Assembly: GCA_963693315.1 (NCBI GenBank)
Contig: OY856187.1
Span: forward strand, 110,201,201-110,265,200
DNA from: Diogma glabrata
Taxonomy: Eukaryota; Arthropoda; Insecta; Diptera; Cylindrotomidae
DNA length: 64,000 nt
Direction: 5' to 3'
Below the pieces are notes generated by a model that worked only from the letters and a program-made list of their open reading frames with translations, was not told the origin of the DNA and did no database searches. A program made the translations under genes and the position numbers. How positions within the stretch are numbered: the stretch's first letter is position 1; the number at the start of each line of letters is the position of its first letter. This document shows, piece after piece, positions 11,821 through 22,335 of this stretch.

Positions 11821-12141
11821 GCTTTAACATATGTTTCTGAATATGATACAATCGTATGATTTGCAAACCCATCTTTTGTTGTACTTGTTCTTTTTATTTC
11901 AATAATGGGGAAACTGGATCATTCGGTTGTTCAAAATTGATTATTTGTGGTCTTCGTTGACTTTCACGTGGGTATGTGTATTGAGGGGAATGTTTTTTGT
12001 CAAATTTTGTTTAATGATTTCTTCTTATGCTGAAACTTTTTTATTTTGAAATTATGTGTAGGCGAAAGAAATAATTGGTTGTGATGTAGGTAGATGTATT
12101 GCTTTTATGCGACAGAGATAGGTATGAAAAAGCTTGTTTTT

Positions 12142-13790
12142 AGGGTTCCGTACTTTGAAAAAGTAAAAACGGTACCCTATTGGTGAGACTTCGGTGTCCG
12201 TCCGAATTTCTACATAATCGATTTTCTCAAAAATTATAAGTGCTATCAACTTGAAATTTTTTACAGTTATACAATGTATTTGTCCATGCCTACTGACAAC
12301 AAGAAAATTATGAATATTTGTTTTTATCAATATTTTATGGACATTGATAAGGAGATAGTAAAACAAAAGTTTGTTTTAAGGAATCGAGTTTGGTTTAAAA
12401 AAATCAAAAAAAATTCAAATATTTCAAAAAGTCCTTTCAACGAATTATCGACTGCTTAGTTTTTAAGTTATTTCCAAAAACGTGTGTTTATTTTTTTGTC
12501 CCCACCTTAACCTCGAATATTACAAAAGCAAAAAATTGAAAAAATTCAAGGTTGTAGGAATTTTGCATACAAAAATCCGTTTTTTTGTTTTGGTTGTTAT
12601 AATTTCAAATGTTTATTGGAGGGGGGTTGAGAGTGAAAATTACGAAAACAAAATATTTTTGGTCATGTCAAGTGGGGTATCAAATGAAAGGTTATTTTTT
12701 TTCTAGTCTAAAACAATTTTTTTTGTAATTTTCGAGAGCACAGTTTTTGACTTATTTTGGAAAAAGTGAAATTTTAGTTTTGTCCCCCCCCCCCACTTAT
12801 CTTCGAACAATAAAAAAGAAAAAATTTAAAAAAATTCACGGTTGTAGGAACTTGGCAAAAAAAAATGAAAAAATTTTTTTGGTCGTTATAATTTCAATTG
12901 TTCTTTGGAGGGGGTTGTGAGTAGAAATTTTGAAAAAAAATAATTTGGACCTGGACAAGTGGAGTGTCATATGAAAGGTGTTTTTTTTGTAGTTCAAAAC
13001 ATTTTTTTTGTAATTTTCGAGAACACGGTTTTGGACTTATTTATAAAAATGTGACAATTTGATTCTGTCCCACCCTTTATCATCGAACATTACAAAAGCG
13101 AAAAATTGAAAAAATTCACAGTCATAGGTAATTTTGTAAAGATTGAACGAAAGCTATAGCGGTTATCTCATTATTTCAAATGTTCCTTAGAAGGGGGTCA
13201 GAGAAGAAATTTCGAAAAAAAGTTATTTTTGACCTTGACAAGTGGGGTGTTATATGAAAGGTTATTTTGTTTCTAGTCTAAAACCGTTTTCCGAAATTTT
13301 CAGAGTCACCATTTTCGATTTAAAATCGTGTTTTTGTGAAGAATTTCACGTAGAATTTTGAATTCTTTGATCAATTTTTTGAGGATCAATTTTGTTACTT
13401 TGCAGCAAATGTATAATTTAGTAACTAATTCAGAAAATATTTTATAATATTAGGGTTCTAAAATAATATTGAATAGATTATGGTTAGTCAGATGAACTCG
13501 GCATAAAAAACATTATTCGGGCTGACCATTGCAATATAGTAATCTTCATGGTCCAAGAATTGTAACCGTTTGTTATCGGTATACGCATTCCATTAATTCT
13601 CAATGATTTCGAGACTGTATTTATGTTTGACTAATAAACGAATTAAATTCAAAATTGTTGCCACCATTATTCCACAGTTATGGGTAAAATTCAACCCCAC
13701 GTATAACTACATTAGCAAATACTGTTTTTTCATATTATTATATACACGGAACCCTCGGCGAGCGAGTTATATTCGCACTTGACCCGACTT
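12142..13790. mobile_element. AGGGTTCCGT-ended repeat element, copy 1
   Basis: The left end AGGGTTCCGTACTTTG (12142) is mirrored at the right by CACGGAACCCT (about 13746-13756), giving inverted ends of about 10 bp. The right end continues into GCACTTGACCCGAC and a T run. GGGTTCCGT-type ends followed by GTCCGTCC are a common pattern of arthropod repeats (recollection, not a search). The inside is non-coding and dominated by tandem repeats, so it is a non-autonomous element. A second copy lies at 42895-44750 and an internal fragment at 21085-21930. Confidence 0.7.
12497..13345. repeat. Three tandem units of about 285 bp inside copy 1
   Basis: Units begin at TGTCCCC (12497), TGTCCCC (12781) and TCTGTCCC (13066), so the period is about 285 bases. 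Each unit repeats in order: TCGAA near its start, AAAAATTCA, GTTGTAGG or GTCATAGG, GGTTGTTATAATTTCAA or a variant of it, GGAGGGGG, then AAGTGGGGT followed by ATGAAAGG. The units have diverged by substitutions, so the array is old. Confidence 0.85.
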
Positions 13791-14229
13791 TTTTTTGTAT
13801 TATTATTTTGAAATTTGGAAATTTTCTTTACTCAATTTCATTTTTTATCAAAGCATATTTCTAATGATTGTGTACAGTGTTCTTGTTGATAAAGGGATTC
13901 CGAACCGAGATTCGCTTGGTTGAAACTGGCAGTTTTTCTATAAAAAACTCATTGATCGGTCTGCTAAAATATTGGCATCAGTGAAATGAAACGACTGCAA
14001 CGAACAGTGTTACTTGAACAAACTTTCTGATTTCGTACACCACAAACTATAAACATAACTAATAACAATTAACTAATAATAATAGCAATACAACAACATT
14101 TTCGATCCTCCCATAATGTAAGTCTGTCAGAGTAGTATTAACAAAACCATAAACTACATGACAACACACAACATTCAAGTAGCAACTAGACAGGAGATAA
14201 AAATTAATTCAACTATAAATATAAATGGA
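13791..14229. other. AT-rich stretch, nothing identified
   Basis: No recognisable coding or structural signal. Confidence 0.4.
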
Positions 14230-14860
14230 AAAATGACAACATAACTTTTCGCAAGGATCTTGTTAAAAACAGAGGTGACGGTCTTGTTTTATTCATCAAC
14301 CACGATGTTTGATATCAAATAATTAATAGATCATCACCATAACTTCCAGTAAAACATCCATCATCAGCTCTCACCATCCAAACTTTTCTTTTGTTCTAGC
14401 CAACGGCCATTATGGGATGGATGTATCAGAACAAATTTAGAACAATTAAACACAACAATTCGAAATACTAAACGAGTCATCGTCAACGGGTTTTTCTGAG
14501 TAAAACAGCAGCTTAACCGATCTATCACTTGTCAGCGTACAAAAAGCTGGTCAAACCAGTCCTTTCATCAGACCAAGTCTCAATAACAATATCGATTGAA
14601 AGATTAATAACATAGTGCGTACTCGATCTCTTACACGCTTTCGAATCGCCAGCAGCAGTAAACTCTTTTTATATCTCATCAGGCGCGCACACAAGGGGGG
14701 TTTTCGGGTCCGGACCCCCCCTCTAACCGATAATCTTTCAGCATTATTTTTTAAATTTAGACATTGTTTAGTGTTAACCATAAGAAATTATAGATTAACA
14801 TCTCTGAATATCGTAAGATACGATGCTAACCAGAGATCTAAGGTTACTCACTATTGATCA
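14230..14860 (+). pseudogene. Possible LINE endonuclease remnant
   Basis: In plus-strand frames the stretch from about 14262 reads DLVKNRGDGLVLFINHDV, which resembles the GGG-VALFIH block of LINE endonucleases, and about 14436-14490 reads EQLNTTIRNTKRVIVNGF, which resembles the block preceding GDFN. The following open frame (14615-14857) is not recognised. Stops and frameshifts interrupt it. The assignment rests on two weak motifs and on the neighbouring LINE remnants. Confidence 0.35.
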
Positions 14861-14899
14861 ATTCTCTTTTAGGATTTTTTAACGCTATTTTTAAAGTTT

Positions 14900-15726
14900 T
14901 GTGGTTTACAATTATCAAGGAAGACCAACGTCAGTAAGGTTTTCCAGAGATGCTAAATTCTGTTAAAAAATTTCTTTGAAAAGCTACATCTTGTCACTCT
15001 AACCTTAAAAAGATGGGCTGCTATTGATACTCTGATTTGATCTAGGCAGACACGCGCGTTTATCCATAGTGTATTTGTGTACCTTCAAATCAGCAACATA
15101 CAACGAATCAAGCTCATTAGTAAGATTTGAATTGCTGAGCAGCCATGAAAGTCTCACCAAGGTTTTCAACCGACTGTTCCAGATATGTGTGACAAAGAAA
15201 GTAAATTTCCCGTCGCTATTTTTTTACAAAAACCGCATTGTCTTTCACTAAGTATTTTTGACGACTTTAGAAGCTCATAATATTAAATTAAAGAACATTT
15301 GTTGAATTCGTGTTAGCAACTTTTTTGAAATTGGCTGTATATTGGCCATTTTTTAAAGAGCATTTATTTTAAATTTTATTGCTTCTTCACATTTACCCGA
15401 ATCCTAAAGATCAGCCTTCAGAACCATATATCGGAATAAACCTGCGCATATGTGTATTATTTCTGAAAAATTTGAAGCAGAAATGTTTGAATTAAGCATA
15501 TATCTCTAAGTCCCTGCTAATCTGCAACCTAAATAAGGCTAGGATTAGATTGAAACTGTTTGGGAACTTGTAAATTTAAATGAGCGGATATCAAATTATG
15601 GTCTGAACCACCTAAAGGTTCTGATACTTTAAATTGTACAAACGAAAGATCATTTATCAAAAACAAATAAAGCAATTTACTAGTTTGACCAGGACTGTCG
15701 GGAGCTCTGGTAGGTTGTTTGGCCAT
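14900..15726 (-). pseudogene. LINE remnant, minus strand
   Basis: On the minus strand 15726-15529 encodes an endonuclease C-terminal piece with LGGSDHNLIS, where SDH is the catalytic signature. Further down, 15370-15120 gives IYSQFQKS, then SERQCGFCKK, then LLSLSHISGT. These match the order and spacing of the blocks in the remnant at 4098-5492 (VQPVPKK, ERQYGFRK, LLSLISGT). The endonuclease and reverse transcriptase parts are now only some 160 bases apart, so the linker has been deleted. It is inactive. Confidence 0.7.
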
Positions 15727-15819
15727 TATATCCGAGTGAAAATAAATATAAAAATAAAATAATAATATAATAATAATAATATAGTATAAATTTTGTTTGG
15801 CTAAAATGTTTTAGTATCA

Positions 15820-16432
15820 ATAAATTCGTTTCCTTCTCAATAATGAAACCCCAACAAAACTATTTGTTTTCCAGCCAAATTGGCCCTTAGAAACAAACAA
15901 ATATTATTTAATATTTGGTTCCATAACAAAAATCCCTGAACGATTTAAGTCCTAATATCTATACAGCCCAATATTATATTAAACCAGATAATCGAAAACT
16001 AAAAAAACAGAAATTGACAGAGCGAAAGCGCGAGAAAAACCACATTGTTTGCGGAACGGTTTGCTTGTGATCTCGACTGTTTTAGAAACTCCTAAAGAAA
16101 AACCAAAAATCCAGCCTTCAGGCGTTCGTATGAAAGATTTTTATTTCAAACCCAAAATTGTCAAAAAAAAATCTTAAGGGGGTTAACTACCAGCAAAGTC
16201 TCCGGTCTGAACATCATTCCTACTATTCTAACAACATTTTCAAAGGAACTTGCACATTCTCTTACTAAAATTTTCTACAAATTCTATAGATCTGATATTT
16301 CTCTTTCGTGCTGGAAGTTAGCCAATTCATTCCCAAAACGAAACAAGATGTGATATTTCAAATTAAAGACCGCAATACCCTTGCTCTCAGTTCTATCTAA
16401 AATATATGAGCATTATATTAATACACACCAGT
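15820..16432 (+). pseudogene. LINE remnant, plus strand, same family as the intact element
   Basis: Plus-strand frames give NKFVSFSIMKPQQNYLF, then FSKELAHSLTKIFYKFYRS and SCWKLAN, ending with LSVLSKIYEHYINTH. These correspond to NKFVPFSIVKPKQKYLY, FSKELAPTLTKIFYQSYKS, SCWKLAN and LSVLSKVYEHYINTH of the intact ORF at 6292-9315. Identity is high between the frameshifts. Internal deletions are visible, for example after the KPQQNYLF block. Homology stops abruptly at 16432, where a hAT-like end begins. Confidence 0.85.
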
Positions 16433-16845
16433 AATGCCAGATTGGGTGATTTTTTTCCGTTTATGGGATATTTCATTTAAAACAGGAAAGCGGACAAAAA
16501 CTTGGCAAGTGCGGACTTTTTCACAATTAATTGTAGAAGCTTTTTAAATTTTAAACTTATTCAAAATGATCGCAACAACTATTTTTTTACTATCCTTCCA
16601 GAAAGATGTTGATTACTCAATAATTTTGTTTAAATGAATCTGCCATTCATCGCCTTTATAGTATACAGTAAAATCGATGAAATTTCAGCCTTCTGATGTT
16701 GATGTTCTGATATTTCTTACGGAAATAGAAACAAAAGTTTCGAAAATCCCACAAGCAATAACATATATCTGAGTTTCAGGAATATTTTCACACAGGAATA
16801 TTTTCAGGTTTCAGGAATATTTTCATGCGACGAAAAGTAAAATCA
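16433..16845. mobile_element. Possible hAT-type end interrupting the LINE remnant
   Basis: LINE homology ends at ATACACAC and is followed by CAGTAATGCCAGATTGGGTG. CAGTNNTGCCAGATT-like starts are common for hAT termini. The other end is not visible and may lie in or beyond the N gap. No ORF is present in the visible part; two TTTCAGGAATATTTTCA-type words repeat near 16775-16826. Confidence 0.35.
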
Positions 16846-17045
16846 NNNNNNNNNNNNNNNNNNNNNNNNNNNNNNNNNNNNNNNNNNNNNNNNNNNNNNN
16901 NNNNNNNNNNNNNNNNNNNNNNNNNNNNNNNNNNNNNNNNNNNNNNNNNNNNNNNNNNNNNNNNNNNNNNNNNNNNNNNNNNNNNNNNNNNNNNNNNNNN
17001 NNNNNNNNNNNNNNNNNNNNNNNNNNNNNNNNNNNNNNNNNNNNN
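16846..17045. other. Assembly gap (200 N)
   Basis: Exactly 200 N; the round size suggests a placeholder of unknown true length. Open frames reported across it are artefacts. Confidence 0.98.
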
Positions 17046-17172
17046 AACATTCTAACAGTAGTAACCGATCATCGGCAAAGTGCATCACGCTATACATCTA
17101 AAGAGTGCTCAAGAGAGATGTATAGCATGATGCCATACAGCGAAAGATCACTTACTATACTCTTAGAATGTA
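17046..17172. ncRNA. Long imperfect hairpin beside the gap, pre-miRNA-like
   Basis: The inner stem pairs CATCACGCTATACATCT (17083-17099) with AGATGTATAGCATGATG (17116-17132), 16 of 17 positions, around a 16-base loop. Pairing continues outward imperfectly to AACATTCTAA (17046) and TTAGAATGT (17163-17171). The shape and size are those of an insect pre-miRNA or of a small palindromic transposon. I do not recognise the arm sequence as a known miRNA. Expression cannot be judged from sequence. Confidence 0.4.
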
Positions 17173-17884
17173 TTGTTTTGTTAGGGTAGGTGGCATACGA
17201 CTACGGCTATCCTTTGAAAATCACTATGAATATGTATTAAATTTATTAAAATTATTTTTGTTTAAGTTGTTTTATTCAATAGACAATAAATATAGAATAG
17301 TTTATATTGTACATAACAATTTCAGATAAGAGTATTTTCTGTTTTATTTTTTTTAAAGCGTGATTTTTCAGTAGTCGGGTTTTAGTTTTTGAACTTCTTT
17401 TTTTTATTTAATTTATTTTGGGGTTATAATTTTGTAATAAAGTAATTGCACAACCACTTTAAATTTTTTTTAGGGTTTTTGTTTTATATGTGCATAGGTT
17501 AGGTTTATAGGTAATATACCAAACTTACTCATAGGTTTATGTTTCGAAACTTGAAAGATTTCTTAACCTTTTCAATTCCTCAAGAGATCGTGAGTCATGA
17601 AGATTTTTTAGCAATTTATTATGATGACTCTGCTGAGGGCCACATAGGGCTCACCTTTAGCGAATCCCCAAATCAATAACTGCTTTATGTAGAGTGTACC
17701 CTTGCAACTTGTGCACACTAGCTGCCCAAGTAAGGATTAACGGTAACATTTTGCGTTGATTTTTTTGTGGTTTGTGATCAAACGTTAATTTCTAAAAATT
17801 ATATCCGTTCATATTTGTTTGTGTCCTAAATTTTCGATTTTGGCTATGTATTTTATAAATGTCAAATAGCTTTTTCATTTATTT
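17173..17884. other. AT-rich stretch, nothing identified
   Basis: No recognisable gene, repeat or RNA signal. Confidence 0.4.
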
Positions 17885-18480
17885 TAACTCTTTCTGATGA
17901 TTTACTCAATATTAGACCAATTGGTTACAATCAATTCACTCGATTGGAAAGCGACTAATAATTCTTGAAATATCAAAACGATGATCGTAAATGTAATTAT
18001 AAGGACCGACAGATAGCCGCGGTTAGCGGTACACATCAGTATTTATTATCACAATAAACAAAAGTGCGATGATTAATATGAAATGATTGCCAGTATTTTA
18101 TTATTCAAAATAATCTTGTGCATTAAAGATATATTTTGAAATGTGTATAAAATATATATTTTGAAATGTGTTAATTAAATTTAAAATTAAATTTGATACC
18201 AGACCTTTGATACCTTTCATTGATGCCAAACACGGCATCATTTAATTAATTTTATTTAGTTCATGACATTATGTCCTCTAGAGGGTGCACTGTTCAATTC
18301 ATTAAGTCATCATTAAGCCTTTAACCTGATCTACTGAAAATTAGACCAATCGACTCCATTCAATCCACTCAACAATTCGCTCGATTACAAAGCGACTTAC
18401 AATAGTTAAAACATCGAAACGATAATCGTAAATATAATTGTGAAGACAATTTGATAGCTGTGGTAGCTCTAAGTTTCAAC
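17885..18480. repeat. Diverged direct duplication, period about 440 bp
   Basis: A block at about 17911-18020 (TTAGACCAATTGG, CTCGATTGGAAAGCGACT, ACGATGATCGTAAATGTAAT) recurs at about 18338-18460 (TTAGACCAATCGA, CTCGATTACAAAGCGACT, ACGATAATCGTAAATATAAT). Both are followed by GATAGC and a GGTAGC or GGTTAGC word. The function is unknown. Confidence 0.6.
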
Positions 18481-18499
18481 AAAATTAATGTCAGGACTG

Positions 18500-19720
18500 A
18501 TCCACAGACATCCTTCCTGGCTCCTTTGCCAAGTTTTGAAAGAAGCTCATATTTTCTTTATTCAAATAATTCAAAAGTTTCATCACGATTTCATGCGTTT
18601 GCGTAACGAAAATAACACCTATTTTTCAAATTTTCTTATAAGCTCAAAAAGTATGATAGCAATTGTTTATAGAAATGTCATTATCAACTGTTGACATGAT
18701 GACAAACAAAATGGGAGGTAAATGGTCTTGATAGCGTTATTTACTGTCGCAATATTTGCAAGAGCTGATTTTCAGTTTTTTGAAAACCACTAAAAAACAA
18801 ATGAACCGATTTTGTTAGAAAAGGACTGGGCTGTAAGTTACGCCCCAATATACATCGATTGTGACCATTGCCATTAAACCGGATCATCCGTTGTTGGGAA
18901 AGCGTTGAACAAATTAGTCACATACGATAATACACACGCACATACACACACATAAATACTGCCAGCTAAAAATAGCCTAAACAGCTTAAGGAGGTCTTGA
19001 AACGTTCCAGATTCCTGTTCGAAAATCGACCAAAAAACAATAACTTACCATATCGAGAAGTTAATAAACAGTTGACCAAGCGATCCACTCACGAACCTCT
19101 GCCCTGTTTGTCAAATTTAGAAAATAACTCAGATCTTCGATATTCAACCAAACCGGATGGGTTTTCAGCAAATTTACATAACAAAATTTCATCCAGATAT
19201 CATGTGTTTGCGTAACGAAAATAACACGTATTTTTTCACGTTTTCTAAAAAAACTCAAAAAGTAAGATATCAATTGTTATCAAATCTCATTATAAATGTC
19301 TTACATGATGACAAACAATATGAAAGTTTCATGACCTTGATAGCATTATTTAATCTCATGATAGTTGCAAGAGATGATTTTCAAGTTTTTTGGAAACTAA
19401 AAAAAACAAATGATTCAACCTCGCTAGAAAAGGACTGGGCTCGAAGTTACCCCAAGATACATCGATTGCGACCATTTTCGTTAAAATTGGGATATCTGTT
19501 GTTGAGAAAGCGTTGGACAAAAATTTGTCTACATACCGCGATGCATACACACATACACACACATAAACACATTCACTTACACACACACATATAGACTGCC
19601 AGCTAAAAATAGTCTAAACAGCTTCAGGAGGTCATGAAACGTAAAGATATCATAAAAATTTCGATCTCGAAAATCGGCTCAAAAGCCATAACTTCCATAT
19701 CGGGAAGTAAAAAATTAAAA
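18500..19720. repeat. Two tandem units of about 600 bp containing CA-rich microsatellites
   Basis: Shared landmarks in order: TTTGCGTAACGAAAATAACAC (18599 and 19208), CTCAAAAAGTA, ACATGATGACAAACAA, AGAAAAGGACTGGGCT, TACATCGATTG, GTTGAGAAAGCGTTG or its TTGGG variant, an ACACACA tract (about 18935-18955 and 19550-19590), ACTGCCAGCTAAAAATAG and ATATCG-GAAGT. No coding capacity; ORFs over the CA tract are low-complexity artefacts. This is a tandem repeat or two copies of a dispersed repeat. Confidence 0.75.
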
Positions 19721-21084
19721 AAACGTGTTATACATTTCGAAAAATGGATTTTAAACTTTAAACCCCCAAAATAAGGGAGAAAAGTACCTCAAATATTTTT
19801 TTGAGTTTATTATCGTATTCTGCGGGAAAAATGCTAAGGAACAAATATTTTTTTAAAAATTGGTTTATACGCATTAAATTGCCGAAAAATCAAGACGTTT
19901 GTCGTTCCAGAAAACATTGCAATTTTCGATCGTCACTGATGGGCAAGGTGCTGCCCAAAAATCTAAAAACAATTCCAAAAATGTTTTCTGATGGAGTACT
20001 ATCATAATCAAAATATGGGGAAAAAATTTTTTGTTTGTTCCCGTTCACGTATCCCGTATATGTATCTCGATGAAATAAATACTTCCAAATATTGACAAAG
20101 AACTAAATATATATGTGCTAATTGGAAATACAGCTCAATATTATATTATTTATATACAACTACAACGAAGAAATTTTGAAAAATTATTTCACCTTTTTCG
20201 AACACAATTTCTTACATCCAATAAAATCCTTTAAATTTTTTCAACCGCCATCGATTCAATTTTTCCATTACCCGGTTGGTAAAACAACGGTTTCGCTTTC
20301 TTTGAAGCCGTTTTTTAAACCAAACACGCTTATGTTTTAGTACAAAACATGTTATTTATATTAAATTAAAATTAAAATTTTATTTATTTGCGCTTAAATT
20401 GTTACCAAATAAAATCTTAATATAAAAAACTCAATAAAATTCCACGAAAACTTAACTATTTAAAAAATAAATGAATTTCACAAACTTAATTTAAACATTT
20501 ATTTAGTTAAGCAATATTTATACATTAAAACAGTTGTGTCATAATAATACTACTGCTAACAATTTGCTCGTTTTGATAGAAATTTACATAATGATTGATC
20601 AATGTTTTATTGACGAGAATTTTCTATTTTTTGTTTCTTTTCAACTATATATATTAGTCGCAATTACGTCCAATATTCCAAAATACAATTCCAATTACAT
20701 GAGAAAAAGAAATAACAAGATCATGAGCATATTTTGTTCTCTATAGAAACAAGATCTTTTATATACTTTTTCTATTCATATCACAAAAAATAAATTTACA
20801 TACAAATACGAAAATCAAAGACTACAATTCTAAATTTTGAATAACCGTATGACCCAATTATTATTATTGAGGCAGGTCGGCTTATTTGAATATTTTCATT
20901 TTTCCTGATTTTCATAGTGATATGTAAGACATGAAATAGGAAAATAAGTTGTTTTCATGGAGTTGTTTTTAAAATGTTTTGATTCTTAATTTAGAGCAAG
21001 AATCTAAATAGAACCGATCGTTACAAGTATATAGCTCATATAATGAAATTTAATAGTAATAAACGTCAACGTGAAAACCGTTGT
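19721..21084. other. AT-rich stretch, nothing identified
   Basis: Only short phenylalanine/asparagine-rich chance ORFs. No family recognised. Confidence 0.4.
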
Positions 21085-21930
21085 AAAGTTTAATTTTCGA
21101 AATTTTATCACTTCCCCTAAAAATGCAGAAATATAATTATTTGACACTTCACTATAGCTTTCGTTAAAAACTTACTAATTGTCCTGTTACTGTGAATTTT
21201 TATGTCAATCAAGCTCAGAACCTAGAAATAGGAAATACTTAAAATTGCACTTTTTTGATAATAATTCATAAAGTGTGTACTGCAAAATTGTAAAAGAAAT
21301 TGCAGTGTATCTCAAATAAAGTACCCATTCAAATGACACCTCATTCATTTGGGTTAAAAACGCTTTTTTCGTCCTTCCCTGTCCTTCAAAAAGGCTTATT
21401 ATACTACCTGTTGCTTTGAAATTTTCAATTTTTTGTAGTTTTTCAATCAAGCTACAAATCTAACAGGAAAAGGGGGTACACATACTTCAAATTGTATTTT
21501 GTAGCTAAAGTAATTAAGAAACTAATTAAGAAACTAATTAAGAATTGCAAATTGTAAGAAAATTACAATATTACTGATATTAAGTTTTTACTTCCATACC
21601 CCTTAGTAAATATAATTATTTATGAGCATTTAACACTTTGTTATGTTTTTAATAAAACTTCCTCACTTACCTATCATTTCCAACACTTAATAAGTTTTTC
21701 GATCACATAGGTGCCGAACTATAGACAGGGCAAGAAAGCGCAATTATTCAATATTATACAAAAATCTGTGCGTTGTAGTAATATTCTAAAATAAATTTTC
21801 AAGGAATACTCGAATAGATCCCTTACATATGATACTCTATTTGACTTTATAAATGTATTTTCAAATGTAGTTTCTTGAAAAGATCACATCGTAGCGCAAT
21901 AAACAAAACGAAAATTTCTTGCTTTTAACC
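21085..21930 (-). repeat. Internal fragment of the 285-bp-unit repeat family, copy 3
   Basis: Read on the minus strand, landmarks of the element at 42895-44750 appear in the same order: ACGATGTGA near 21890, GTATCATATG near 21832, CTATGTGATCGAAAA near 21705, AAATAATTATATTT near 21615, then AAAATTCACAG near 21195 and GTCAAATAATTATATTTCTG near 21140. Neither AGGGTTCCGT end is present, so this is a truncated copy. Confidence 0.65.
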
Positions 21931-22080
21931 GGTTGTCTTGAGTACATAGGTTATTTTAATACGAATTTATATAACTTCATACTTATTTAACTTAATACTT
22001 TTATTTCTATACCTGCATTTATTTTGTAAAATTGTAACAATAGAAGAAACCAGTTTTGCACCAGTTTTAACACCGGGGTC

Positions 22081-22335
22081 ATTGGCACATCTTTTGATTA
22101 TTATATTGTAGTTTACTCACATTTAACAATCGCTAAAACCATTGGCGCAAGTTTTGATTATTGTATTTTATTATTATTTATATTGAACAACTGCCAGGAC
22201 CATTGGCACAACTTTTGATTATTATCATGTATTATTATTGATATTCAACAATCGCCGGGACTATTGGTGCAACTTTTGATTGTTGTATTTTATTATTATT
22301 CATATTCAACAATCTTCGGGACCATTGGCGCAGCA
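22081..22335 (+). repeat. About four tandem units of 60-61 bp
   Basis: Units start with ATTGGCRC or ATTGGTGC at about 22081, 22141, 22202, 22264 and (partial) 22324. Each contains TTTTGATTATTRTATT and ends with a CAACAATCGC-GG-ACC type segment. The repeat is imperfect and non-coding. Confidence 0.8.

Noticed and set aside
16823..17097. Open frames of 75-84 codons on both strands
   Set aside because: They consist almost entirely of N from the assembly gap.
19356..19594. Overlapping ORFs on both strands with VCVCV or HTHIHTH runs
   Set aside because: They are translations of a CA-rich microsatellite.
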